Assembly (NCBI GenBank): GCA_023404345.1
Contig: JAEYCB010000068.1
Coordinates: 1-47,122, forward strand
Source: Bacillota bacterium
GTDB lineage: Bacteria; Bacillota; Clostridia; Christensenellales; Aristaeellaceae
Direction of reading: 5' to 3'
DNA length: 47,122 nt
The position numbers were made by a program, and so were the translations under genes. Below the pieces are notes generated by a model. The model searched no databases. It was given only the letters and a program-made list of their open reading frames with translations, and was not told where the DNA came from. Shown here in pieces: positions 32,834 to 40,570 of the stretch (its first letter is position 1; every line of letters starts with the position of its first letter).

Positions 32834-32875
32834 AAGGGATCTGCCCCTCTTAGGGTGAGCAGGTCCCTTCGTTTT
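32834..32875. terminator. Bidirectional terminator between murG and the sugar-transporter operon
   Basis: AAGGGATCTGC (32834-32844) pairs with GCAGGTCCCTT (32859-32869) with one G-T pair. CGTTTT follows on the plus strand and TTTATAT on the minus strand. Confidence 0.75.
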
Positions 32876-32888
32876 GGCTGTGGTACCG

Positions 32889-33731
32889 TCATCCCTTGAC
32901 AGCACCGGCCATGACGCCACTTACGATATACTTCTGACAGGTGAGGTAGAAGATGATGATGGGCAGAATGCTGATCATGATCAGCGCCATCACCGCACCC
33001 AGGTCCACATGGCCGTAGCTGCCCTGCAAATACTGGATGTGGATGGGGATGGTCTTGTACTTGGTGCGGTCCAGCACAAGGTAGGGCAGGAGGTAGTCGT
33101 TCCATACCCACATGATTTCCAGCACGCCCACGGAAATGAAGATAGGCTTGAGCATGGGAAACACCACCGAGAAGAACGTACGAAGCGGCCCGCAACCATC
33201 GATGGCGGCGGCTTCCTCGATAGCCAGCGGCATGCCCTTGACAAAGCCCGTGAACATGAAAACCGCCAGCCCCGCACCAAATCCCAGATAAATCACCGGG
33301 ATGGTCCATGGGGTGTCCAGATCCAGCACGTTGGCCGTCTTGGCCAGCGTGAACATGACCATCTGAAAGGGCACGATCATGGAAAACACGCACAGATAGT
33401 ACACCACGCGGGAGAATACGTCATCCACGCGGGAGATATACCAAGCGGCCATTGATGTGCACACCAGAATCAACGCAGCCGACAGGATGGTGATGACAAA
33501 GCTGTAGGCGACGGAGTTGATGAAGGGATATTCGCCCACGGTCATGCCGTTCTGGTAGTTTGCCCATCCTACGAAGCTTTCGGCATTGGGCAGGGCAAAG
33601 GTATTGGTATTGATGGAGGCGTTGCTTTTGAAGGAGTTGAAGAGCACCACCACGATGGGCATCATATACGCGATGCTGATAAGCACAAATAGTGCAGTCA
33701 GAATATTTTTATAGATACGTTCACGCCGCAT
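32889..33731 (-). CDS. Sugar ABC transporter permease (MalG type), copy 1
   Basis: A 280-residue inner-membrane permease with six membrane segments. The EAA loop reads IEEAAAIDGCGPLRTFF...FPMLKP (about 190-215). It belongs to the CUT1 group of oligosaccharide importers. It is the last gene of the left, leftward-reading transporter operon and shares one base with the stop of the MalF-type gene (TAATG overlap). Its C-terminal 16 residues are the same as those of the mirror-image permease ending at 39427, and the rest is clearly similar, so the two are paralogs. No ATPase gene accompanies it; it must use a shared MsmX/MalK-like ATPase from elsewhere. Confidence 0.93.
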   Translation of the reverse strand: MRRERIYKNILTALFVLISIAYMMPIVVVLFNSFKSNASINTNTFALPNAESFVGWANYQNGMTVGEYPFINSVAYSFVITILSAALILVCTSMAAWYISRVDDVFSRVVYYLCVFSMIVPFQMVMFTLAKTANVLDLDTPWTIPVIYLGFGAGLAVFMFTGFVKGMPLAIEEAAAIDGCGPLRTFFSVVFPMLKPIFISVGVLEIMWVWNDYLLPYLVLDRTKYKTIPIHIQYLQGSYGHVDLGAVMALIMISILPIIIFYLTCQKYIVSGVMAGAVKG

Positions 33732-34648
33732 TACTGCTGCACCTCCCTGCTGTGAGTCGCGCGCAGCTGGATGAGCGCGATAGCCGCCACTAGGATGAAG
33801 AACAGCACGGCCTTGGCCTGACCCATGCCGCGGGAGTTGGCGTTGAGGTAGAAGGTATTGTAGATGTTGAGCGCCAGCATCTCGGTGGAGTGGATGGTGG
33901 TGCCGTCCGGCTGAAAGATAAAGGGCTGGCCGCCGGTAAGCACCAGGTTCTGGTCAAAAAGCTTGAACCCGTTGGTCAGCGTGAGGAACGTGCAGATGGT
34001 GATGGAGGGCATCACCGTGGGGATGGTGATGTTCCACAGGATATGCCATCCATTGGCCCCATCGATCTTGGCTGCCTCGATCATGTCGTCGGACACGGAT
34101 TGCAGGCCGGCGATATAGATAATCATCATATAGCCGATCTGCTGCCAGCACAGCATGATGATCAGGCCCCAGTAGCCGTAGGTGGCATTGAGGACGATGG
34201 AGGTGTTGTAACGAGCCAGGAAACCATCGAATATCATTGACCAGATGTAGCCCAGCACAATGCCACCGATCAGATTGGGCAGGAAAAACACGCCGCGGAA
34301 CAGGTTGGACCCGCGGATGCCGCGCGTGAGGGCATAGGCCACGGCAAAGGCCAGAATGTTGATGATGACCAGCGACGTCACCGCTACTAGCGCCGTATAG
34401 CCGAAGGCATGCACGAAGCTGGCGTCCTTGAAGGCGCGCACGTAGTTGTCAAAGCCCACCCACTTGGCATTGCTGGTGGTGGTGAACTTGCAGAACGACA
34501 GATAGAGTCCATGAATGAATGGATATAGAAACCCGATGCAAAATGCCGCGAACGTCGGCAGAAGGAAGATGGCGAAGCACCGTTGAATTGGGCGGCGAAT
34601 GAGGCGCGAGTTTACCGCCGCGTTGCTTCGTTGCTTTTTATGTTTCAT
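33731..34648 (-). CDS. Sugar ABC transporter permease (MalF type), copy 1
   Basis: A 305-residue membrane permease. After a basic N-terminus (MKHKKQRSNAAVNSRLIRRPIQR) come six membrane segments with the EAA loop MIEAAKIDGANGWHILWNITIPTVMPS (about 190-215). It pairs with the MalG-type protein encoded next to form the channel for the binding protein encoded upstream (34743-36020). It is longer at the N-terminus than its mirror copy (37729-38577). GGAGGAGCGGCT precedes the ATG. Confidence 0.93.
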   Translation of the reverse strand: MKHKKQRSNAAVNSRLIRRPIQRCFAIFLLPTFAAFCIGFLYPFIHGLYLSFCKFTTTSNAKWVGFDNYVRAFKDASFVHAFGYTALVAVTSLVIINILAFAVAYALTRGIRGSNLFRGVFFLPNLIGGIVLGYIWSMIFDGFLARYNTSIVLNATYGYWGLIIMLCWQQIGYMMIIYIAGLQSVSDDMIEAAKIDGANGWHILWNITIPTVMPSITICTFLTLTNGFKLFDQNLVLTGGQPFIFQPDGTTIHSTEMLALNIYNTFYLNANSRGMGQAKAVLFFILVAAIALIQLRATHSREVQQ

Positions 34649-34675
34649 AGCCGCTCCTCCGCTGGTGAAATGAAA

Positions 34676-34707
34676 CCGGGGAAGCGGGGCTCATCCCGCT
34701 CCCCCGG
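34676..34707 (-). terminator. Hairpin between binding-protein and permease genes, copy 1
   Basis: CCGGGGAAGCGGG (34676-34688) pairs with CCCGCTCCCCCGG (34695-34707) with one G-T pair. On the minus strand it is followed by TTTCATTTC. A second arm pair GGCAGC/GCTGCC lies at 34712-34726. It probably lowers permease expression relative to the binding protein. Confidence 0.6.
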
Positions 34708-34742
34708 AGCTGGCAGCGGCGCTGCCGGGAATCATGTTGCAA

Positions 34743-36020
34743 TTACTGGTTGGCGTACTGGGTGGCCCAGCCCTGCACAAACGCGGTGACTACATCATCC
34801 CAAGAGCCGCCGGCGGAATACTGGGTCATGGCAGCCACCACTCCAGCGCGCCAGGTATCCACGTTGGGGGTGTAGTTGAACGCCCAGCTGACCACGTACT
34901 TGCCTTCGTTGATGTAGTTGTTGGCATCGTTGAAGAACACGTTGTCGGAAGCCTTGGCAGCCTTGAAGGGGATGGGGCCGAACTGCTCAGCCATCATGGT
35001 GGTGCCCTCCTCAGAGGTCACGACCCAGTAGAGGAAGTCCAGCGTAGCCTTCTGATCGGCCTCGGAGGACTGGCTGTTCACAGCCCAGCAGTTCTCGGTG
35101 CCGCAGGCCAGACCCGCGTCTTCCTCGCCCTCAACGCCGATGTAGATCGGGATCATGGCCAGGTCGGCGGGATCCATGCCGAACTTCTCACCCGTCAGGT
35201 TGGCATATTCCCAGGTGCCGTTCTGATAGAACACAGCCTTGCCCTCGCCGAATTCGGCCAGCGCCTGATCGCCCGTGGCGGAAGCCAGCTGGCTGGGATC
35301 GGTAGCGCAGTTGTTAATGTAGAGGTCCCAGATCTGCTTAAAGTTATCCAGGTAGGTGCCCTTGATGGTAGCGGGCTGAGAAGTGATGCCGTCATCGCGG
35401 AACTCGTAGTACAGGGGCATATTGGCCAGGTGGCCGGAGAAACGCCAGCTGGAGGAGCCGTCCATGCCGGAAGAGGTGAAGGCGTCAAAGCCCAGCTCGG
35501 CAGAGCGAGCGTGGATGTCCTCCGCCACGGCCTTGAGGGTCTCAAAGTTGGTGATTTCATCAATGGAGTGGCCGGCCTTTTCCAGCAGAGCCTTGTTAAC
35601 GATGATACCGAATGCCTCGTAGCAGTAGCCCACAGCCAGAGCGTCGCCGTTCTCGCCATAGAGGTTGAACTCGTCAGTGGTCAGTTCCTTATAGAAGTCG
35701 GTATCCTGCAGAGGCAGGAGGTAGTCAGCCCAGGTTTCCAGACCGGCTTGGTTGCCGCACTGGAACAGCGTGGGGGCGGCATCGCCCTTGTCCATTTCAG
35801 CGGTCAGGGCTTCGGAATAGGTACCGGAAGCGGCAGTAACCACGGTGACAGGTACGCCGGTCTGTTCGGTGTAGGTTTTGGCCAAAGCCTGCCAGGCCGC
35901 GTCGGCTTCAGGCTTGAAGTTCAGATAGTAGACCTTACCGGTCGCCTCAGCGGAAGCTGCTCCCGCAACCATGGTGAGGCACAGTGCAAAGGTCAGAACC
36001 AATGCCAACAGTTTTTTCAT
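34743..36020 (-). CDS. Sugar ABC transporter substrate-binding protein, copy 1
   Basis: A 425-residue exported binding protein of the CUT1/MalE-like family. The signal peptide ends GAASA-EATG (about residue 24), with no lipobox cysteine. The mature part starts KVYYLNFKPEADAAWQALAKTYTEQTG and continues with PTLFQCGNQAGLETW, typical of the first lobe contacting sugars. It should capture an oligosaccharide and hand it to the two permeases downstream. It is clearly paralogous to the product of 36316-37686: VYYLNFKPE, TYTEQTGVPVTVVTAASGTY and PTLFQ are shared. The promoter lies at 36132-36160 (minus strand), with a leader of about 100 bases that contains a LacI-type palindrome. The sugar is unknown. 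Confidence 0.93.
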   Translation of the reverse strand: MKKLLALVLTFALCLTMVAGAASAEATGKVYYLNFKPEADAAWQALAKTYTEQTGVPVTVVTAASGTYSEALTAEMDKGDAAPTLFQCGNQAGLETWADYLLPLQDTDFYKELTTDEFNLYGENGDALAVGYCYEAFGIIVNKALLEKAGHSIDEITNFETLKAVAEDIHARSAELGFDAFTSSGMDGSSSWRFSGHLANMPLYYEFRDDGITSQPATIKGTYLDNFKQIWDLYINNCATDPSQLASATGDQALAEFGEGKAVFYQNGTWEYANLTGEKFGMDPADLAMIPIYIGVEGEEDAGLACGTENCWAVNSQSSEADQKATLDFLYWVVTSEEGTTMMAEQFGPIPFKAAKASDNVFFNDANNYINEGKYVVSWAFNYTPNVDTWRAGVVAAMTQYSAGGSWDDVVTAFVQGWATQYANQ

Positions 36021-36077
36021 GAATGGAACACTCCTTTTCAGTCTATATGCGACCTATGTCGCTTTTGAACCCAGGTG

Positions 36078-36119
36078 CGAGGAAAAGCGCGCAATCGTTT
36101 GCGCATGCTTTTATCCTCG
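36078..36119 (-). promoter_or_regulatory. Leader hairpin containing a LacI/PurR-like operator
   Basis: CGAGGA/TCCTCG, AAAGC/GCTTT and GCGCAA/TTGCGC pair as three stacked arms. The core GCGCAATCGTTTGCGC (36089-36104) is an even palindrome with a central CG, of the kind bound by LacI-family repressors (PurR: ACGCAAACGTTTGCGT). It lies downstream of the transcription start of the leftward operon, a good place for repression. Confidence 0.6.
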
Positions 36120-36131
36120 TACTATGTCCAT

Positions 36132-36160
36132 ATCATACCATCTCTTGTGGATGTTGTCAA
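36132..36160 (-). promoter_or_regulatory. Promoter of the leftward sugar-transporter operon
   Basis: Minus strand: perfect TTGACA (36155-36160), a 17-base spacer and TATGAT (36132-36137). Confidence 0.8.
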
Positions 36161-36315
36161 GTGTTCCGCCATTTTTTTGTGGAAATCATACGACGGATTT
36201 CTGCGGGTTGCATGATTCTCATGGAAATGGAGCATGCTGATGGACGAGGGCAGCAACGGTGGTTCCGGGCATGCCCGCACCATTTCAGGCACATGAAATA
36301 AGGGAGTGTGAGCCC

Positions 36316-37686
36316 ATGAAAAAGCTGCTTGCTGTACTGTCCATCGCCCTATTGGTCGTTGGAGCAATCACCATTTTCAGCATGGCCGAGGATACGGCCA
36401 AAGTCCAACCGCCTGTTGAGGACGTATCCCGCCAAACGCCCGCTCCATCAAATACAGCCGGCGGTTCCGTATACTATCTTAATTTCAAGCCGGAGCAATC
36501 CCAGCAATGGCAGGCCCTGGCAAAAACCTATACCGAGCAGACCGGCGTACCTGTGACTGTAGTCACCGCCGCCTCCGGCACCTACGAGGACACCCTGCGT
36601 TCCGAAATGGAAAAGGCAGATGCACCCACGCTGTTTCAGGTCAATGGCCCCGTAGGTTTAAAAACTTGGCGGGACTACTGTCTGGATCTGCGCGACACGG
36701 CGCTTTACAAAAACCTGAAAAGCGACGATTTTGCCCTCATCGAGGACGGTCAGGTACTGGGCGTAGCATACGTGATCGAAACCTACGGGCTGATTTATAA
36801 CCGCACGCTGCTGGAAAAGTATATGGCGCTGGATGGGGCAGTCATTCAGTCTGCTGACCAGATCAACAATTTTGAAACGCTCAAGGCCGTAGCCGAGGAC
36901 ATTCAGGCTCGACGTGAGGAACTGGGTGTCCTGGGTGCTTTCACCTCTGCCGGCATGGATGCCAGCTCGGACTGGCGTTTCAAAACCCATCTGGCCAATC
37001 TGCCCGTATACTATGAATACAAAGCGGACGGCATCAACTCGACCGAGGCCATCAAAGGCACGTATCTGGAAAACTATCAAAAAATCTGGGACCTATATAT
37101 CAACAACGCTACCTGTGAACCCGCTGTGATCGGAGCCAAAACCGGCGAGGATGCGGCCAGCGAATTTGCACTGGGTGAAGCCGTGTTCTATCAGAACGGC
37201 ACCTGGGCCTATGCCGACTGCATTGCCGAGGGACTGACCGACGACGACCTTGGCATGCTGCCTATCTACATCGGGGTAGACGGGGAGGAAACCCAGGGCC
37301 TGTGCACAGGTTCGGAAAACTTCTGGTGCATCAACAAAAACGCAAAGCCAGAAAATATCGAAGCCACCAAAGCCTTTCTTGAATGGATCATCACCAGCGA
37401 CGAGGGACGCGACGCTCTGGCCAACCAGATGGGCTTCGTCACACCGTTTACCACCTTCGATGCCGGATATACCGCGCATAATGCGCTGCTGGATGCCGCC
37501 AGCGAGGACCTGGCCATGGGACGCACCCCTGTGAGCTGGACCTTCCCCACCATGCCGTCGGAAGCCTGGAAAAACGGCGTAGGGGCTGCACTTTTGGAAT
37601 ACGCCCAGGGCACGAAGGAGTGGTCTGCTGTAGAAACTGCATTTGTGGACGGATGGGCCAGCGAATATGCGGCGGCCAAAAAATGA
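36316..37686 (+). CDS. Sugar ABC transporter substrate-binding protein, copy 2
   Basis: A 456-residue exported binding protein, paralogous to copy 1 across its whole length. A hydrophobic N-terminal segment (about 5-22, ending FSMAED) has no lipobox cysteine and no good signal-peptidase site, so it may stay anchored. A 28-residue proline/threonine-rich linker (about 24-50) then precedes VYYLNFKPEQSQQWQALAK. Copy 1 lacks this linker. The core then follows copy 1 closely (TYTEQTGVPVTVVTAASGTY, PTLFQVNGPVGLKTW, NNFETLKAVAEDI, AVFYQNGTWAYA). It probably binds a related but different sugar. ATG 36316 follows AAGGGAGTG. Confidence 0.92.
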   Translation: MKKLLAVLSIALLVVGAITIFSMAEDTAKVQPPVEDVSRQTPAPSNTAGGSVYYLNFKPEQSQQWQALAKTYTEQTGVPVTVVTAASGTYEDTLRSEMEKADAPTLFQVNGPVGLKTWRDYCLDLRDTALYKNLKSDDFALIEDGQVLGVAYVIETYGLIYNRTLLEKYMALDGAVIQSADQINNFETLKAVAEDIQARREELGVLGAFTSAGMDASSDWRFKTHLANLPVYYEYKADGINSTEAIKGTYLENYQKIWDLYINNATCEPAVIGAKTGEDAASEFALGEAVFYQNGTWAYADCIAEGLTDDDLGMLPIYIGVDGEETQGLCTGSENFWCINKNAKPENIEATKAFLEWIITSDEGRDALANQMGFVTPFTTFDAGYTAHNALLDAASEDLAMGRTPVSWTFPTMPSEAWKNGVGAALLEYAQGTKEWSAVETAFVDGWASEYAAAKK

Positions 37687-37707
37687 GGACGCCCTTTGGG
37701 CGCCCTC
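37685..37707 (+). terminator. Hairpin between binding-protein and permease genes, copy 2
   Basis: GAGGACGCCC (37685-37694) pairs with GGGCGCCCTC (37698-37707) with one mismatch and the loop TTT, starting in the stop codon. It occupies the same position as the hairpins in the other two transporter operons. Confidence 0.55.
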
Positions 37708-37728
37708 CATTTCAGAGAGGTCGAGTCA

Positions 37729-38577
37729 ATGGAGAGGGATATCAGACGGTACTGGCCGATTTTTCTTGCGCCAACGGTGTTCGCATTTGTCATAGGCTTT
37801 CTGGTTCCCTTTGTGATGGGGCTGTATCTGTCGTTTTGTAATTTTACTACCCTGTCCAACGCCACCTTTGTAGGCTTGGGCAACTATGTGCGTGCCTTTG
37901 AAGGCTCAGCAGGTTTTACGCATGCGCTTTGGTACACGGCGCTGTTTGCCGGGCTGTCCACCGTGCTGATCAACCTGTTTGGCCTGACGGTAGCACTGCT
38001 CCTGGTACGCGGTTTCCGGGGCACCAACCTGTTTCGCACCGTATTTTTCATGCCTAACCTGATCGGGGGCATTGTACTGGGGTGGCTGTGGCAGGTCATT
38101 CTCAACTATGGCGTGCTGGCCCGCTACGGCGTTACGCTGGTCACCAGCGAATGGTACGGCTTCTGGGGACTGATGATCGTTATGCTCTGGCAACAGGCAG
38201 GCTATATGATGATTATCTATATTTCCGGTCTGCAATCCATTCCGGACGAACTGAGTGAGGCCGCCGCTATTGACGGTGCCTCCGCCTGGCAAACGCTGCG
38301 ATATGTCAAATTGCCCATGCTGATGCCTTCCATCACCATATGCACCTTTCTTACGCTGACCAACGGGTTCAAGCTTTTTGATCAGAATCTGGCACTTACC
38401 AACGGCATGCCCTCCAACCGTTCGCAATTTCTGGCGCTGAACATCTACGACACCTTCTATGGCCGTGCCGGTTGGGAAGGAGCAGGGCAGGCCAAAGCGG
38501 TGGTTTTTTGTCTGATCGTTGTAAGCATCGCGCTCATCCAGCTCAGGCTTACGCGCACAAGGGAGGTGCAGCAATAG
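37729..38577 (+). CDS. Sugar ABC transporter permease (MalF type), copy 2
   Basis: A 282-residue membrane permease with six membrane segments and the EAA loop LSEAAAIDGASAWQTLRYVKLPMLMPS (about 180-206). It aligns without large gaps to copy 1 (33731-34648), except for a shorter N-terminus: GLYLSFCNFTTLSNA against GLYLSFCKFTTTSNA, and NLIGGIVLGWLW against NLIGGIVLGYIW. ATG 37729 follows AGAGAGG. Ends TRTREVQQ, like copy 1 (THSREVQQ). The next gene starts one base after the stop. Confidence 0.93.
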   Translation: MERDIRRYWPIFLAPTVFAFVIGFLVPFVMGLYLSFCNFTTLSNATFVGLGNYVRAFEGSAGFTHALWYTALFAGLSTVLINLFGLTVALLLVRGFRGTNLFRTVFFMPNLIGGIVLGWLWQVILNYGVLARYGVTLVTSEWYGFWGLMIVMLWQQAGYMMIIYISGLQSIPDELSEAAAIDGASAWQTLRYVKLPMLMPSITICTFLTLTNGFKLFDQNLALTNGMPSNRSQFLALNIYDTFYGRAGWEGAGQAKAVVFCLIVVSIALIQLRLTRTREVQQ

Positions 38578-38578
38578 C

Positions 38579-39427
38579 ATGGCGGCAACTCAAAAACGGC
38601 GGTGCGCCGCCGACGCAGCGCTCACCGTCGTTTTTTCTCTCGTATCGCTGGCCTATGTGTTTCCACTGGTCATGGTACTGCTCAACAGCTTCAAACGCAA
38701 AGCCTATATCAGCCGTGCTCCCTTTGCTCCGCCTACCGGCAATATGTTCGTCGGGCTGGACAACTACCGAAGTGGCATACGCCTGACGGATTTCTGGGCA
38801 TCCATGCTGTGGAGCTTTGTGATTACGGTGTTGTCCGTGGCGCTGATTCTGCTGTGTACCTCCATGTGCGCCTGGTTTATCAGCCGCGTCCGAAACCGTG
38901 TCACCCATAGCATCTATTTGCTGTGCGTGTTCAGCATGGTGGTGCCATTTCAAATGGTGATGTTTACCCTATCCAAGGTAGCAAACGTGCTGGGGCTCAA
39001 TACCCCCTGGACTATTCCGATCATTTATCTGGGCTTTGGAGCAGGACTTGCGGTATTCCTATTCACTGGCTACATGAAGGCCTGCCCCATCGCCATTGAG
39101 GAAAGCGCAACCATTGATGGTTGCTCTCCTCTGCGCACATTTTTCAGCATTGTCCTGCCCGTTTTGCAACCTTCGCTGGTTTCCACCGGTATTCTGGAAG
39201 CCATGTGGATCTGGAATGACTACCTGCTTCCCTATCTGGTGCTGGATCTCAAACGTTTCAAAACCATTCCCATTGCCGTGCAATACCTCAGAGGCGGATA
39301 CGGCAGCGTGGACATGGGCGCGATGATGGCTATGCTGGTACTTGCCATAGCCCCCATTTTGCTGTTCTACTTCCTGTGTCAAAAATATATTGTCAGCGGC
39401 GTCATGGCAGGCGCTGTCAAGGGCTGA
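38579..39427 (+). CDS. Sugar ABC transporter permease (MalG type), copy 2
   Basis: A 282-residue membrane permease with the EAA loop IEESATIDGCSPLRTFFSIVLPVLQPS. The alanine pair of copy 1 (EEAAA) is replaced by EESA, a mild change. The C-terminal 16 residues (from CQKYIVSG) are identical to copy 1. It is the last gene of the rightward operon. Its stop is one base from the stop of the convergent YeiH-family gene, with no terminator between them. As in copy 1 there is no ATPase gene nearby, so both importers must share one from elsewhere. Confidence 0.93.
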   Translation: MAATQKRRCAADAALTVVFSLVSLAYVFPLVMVLLNSFKRKAYISRAPFAPPTGNMFVGLDNYRSGIRLTDFWASMLWSFVITVLSVALILLCTSMCAWFISRVRNRVTHSIYLLCVFSMVVPFQMVMFTLSKVANVLGLNTPWTIPIIYLGFGAGLAVFLFTGYMKACPIAIEESATIDGCSPLRTFFSIVLPVLQPSLVSTGILEAMWIWNDYLLPYLVLDLKRFKTIPIAVQYLRGGYGSVDMGAMMAMLVLAIAPILLFYFLCQKYIVSGVMAGAVKG

Positions 39428-39428
39428 C

Positions 39429-40451
39429 TCAGACCAATCCCATCGCCATTTCCACCAGTAGGGCCACCACCACCACCAGTGCGGAAATAATAAATCCGTG
39501 CAGCATGGGGCGCAGGCCTGCTTTTTGCATTTCGCGGAAATCCGTGTTCAGACCAATGGCCGCCAGCGCTGCCACCATAAGGAACTTGCTCAGGTCCTTG
39601 AGGAAAGCGGAAACCGAGGCAGGAATCAGCCCCACACTGTTGAGCAGCGCCAGGCCCAGAAAGCCCAGGATGAACCACGGGAACAGCGTGAGCACATTGA
39701 CCCTTTCACCCTCCGCAGCCACGTTCAGGCGGCACTTTTCGCGCACGTTGATGAAAGAAAAGATCAAGACCGTAGGAATGATAGACAGTGTGCGCGTAAG
39801 CTTGACCATGGTGGCGAAGTCGCCGGCCGCCTCGCTGAAGGCGTAGCCCGCGGCCACCACGCTGGAGGTGTCGTTTACGGCCGTACCCGCCCACAGGCCG
39901 TAGGCCATGTCGCTCATCCCCAGCCAGTGACCCAGGAAGGGGAACAGCAGAATCATGACCATATCAAACAGGAAGGTGGCGGACATGGCATAGGCGATGT
40001 CGCGGTCCTGCGCGTCGATCACAGGGGCTATGGCCGCGATGGCCGAACCGCCGCAGATGCCCGTACCTGCAGAAATCAGATTGCTCAGCTTCCAGTTCAG
40101 CCCCAGGCTGCGTCCCACCAGATAGCCGCCGCCAAAGCAGGTGAGCAGCGTAAAGCACATCACCATCAGCGACAGCTTGCCTACGGCGAGAATATCCCCC
40201 ATACTTAAGGATGCGCCAAGCAAAATAATCGCCAGCTTCAGCACACGTTTGGAGGTGAATTTAAGCCCTCCGGTCACCAGCGCCGACGGCTTGCGCAGCG
40301 CGTTAATCCCCATGCCGATAAACAGCGCAATCACCGAAGCGCCGATGAGATGGATGGGCAGAAGCCCTTCCAAAAAGCGTGCTGCGGCTGCCACCACAAC
40401 AGCGATCAGAAGTCCCGGCACCACGCTTGCGTACTTTTCAATCCTTTGCAT
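39429..40451 (-). CDS. YeiH-family putative sulfate exporter (UPF0324)
   Basis: A 340-residue membrane protein with about ten membrane segments and the glycine-rich repeats of the family (GTGICGGSAIAAIAPVI, WAGTAVNDTSSVVAAGYAFSE). The family is often listed as putative sulfate exporter, but the transported ion is not established. I chose the ATG at 40451 (MQRIEKYASV) because GGAGGGG lies eight bases before it; the frame is open for 17 more codons upstream. It is divergent from a LysR gene (40571), the classic yeiH-yeiE layout. A promoter is seen upstream. Confidence 0.88.
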   Translation of the reverse strand: MQRIEKYASVVPGLLIAVVVAAAARFLEGLLPIHLIGASVIALFIGMGINALRKPSALVTGGLKFTSKRVLKLAIILLGASLSMGDILAVGKLSLMVMCFTLLTCFGGGYLVGRSLGLNWKLSNLISAGTGICGGSAIAAIAPVIDAQDRDIAYAMSATFLFDMVMILLFPFLGHWLGMSDMAYGLWAGTAVNDTSSVVAAGYAFSEAAGDFATMVKLTRTLSIIPTVLIFSFINVREKCRLNVAAEGERVNVLTLFPWFILGFLGLALLNSVGLIPASVSAFLKDLSKFLMVAALAAIGLNTDFREMQKAGLRPMLHGFIISALVVVVALLVEMAMGLV

Positions 40452-40481
40452 ATCCAAACCCCTCCGTTTCTTTGCCGGACC

Positions 40482-40510
40482 ATTGTACCCGCAAAGTCTC
40501 ATAAAGTAAA
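40482..40510 (-). promoter_or_regulatory. Promoter of the YeiH-family gene
   Basis: Minus strand: TTTACT (40505-40510), a 17-base spacer and TACAAT (40482-40487). Confidence 0.55.
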
Positions 40511-40513
40511 ATA

Positions 40514-40543
40514 TTGATTTTGAATTAAATATAAATTTATGTT
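40514..40543 (+). promoter_or_regulatory. Promoter of the second LysR gene, with a palindrome
   Basis: TTGATT (40514-40519), an 18-base spacer and TATGTT (40538-40543). The palindrome ATAAATTTAT (40531-40540) overlaps the -10 and may be part of the LysR operator that controls both genes. Confidence 0.5.
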
Positions 40544-40570
40544 ATCCTTTTGGTGGAAGGAGGGGGTACG

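Larger units (their letters stand above)
36021..36315. promoter_or_regulatory. Divergent control region between the two transporter operons
   Basis: 295 bases separate the two binding-protein starts. The leftward operon has a clear promoter (36132-36160) and a leader hairpin with an operator-like palindrome (36078-36119). For the rightward gene I find no good -35/-10 pair; a palindrome GGGCATGCCC lies at 36268-36277, and AAGGGAGTG forms the ribosome site before ATG 36316. No gene is seen here. Confidence 0.7.

Noticed and set aside
34734..36068. 444-codon open frame on the plus strand over the sugar-binding protein
   Set aside because: A shadow of the binding-protein gene; low-complexity Gly/Val/His composition and no domain.
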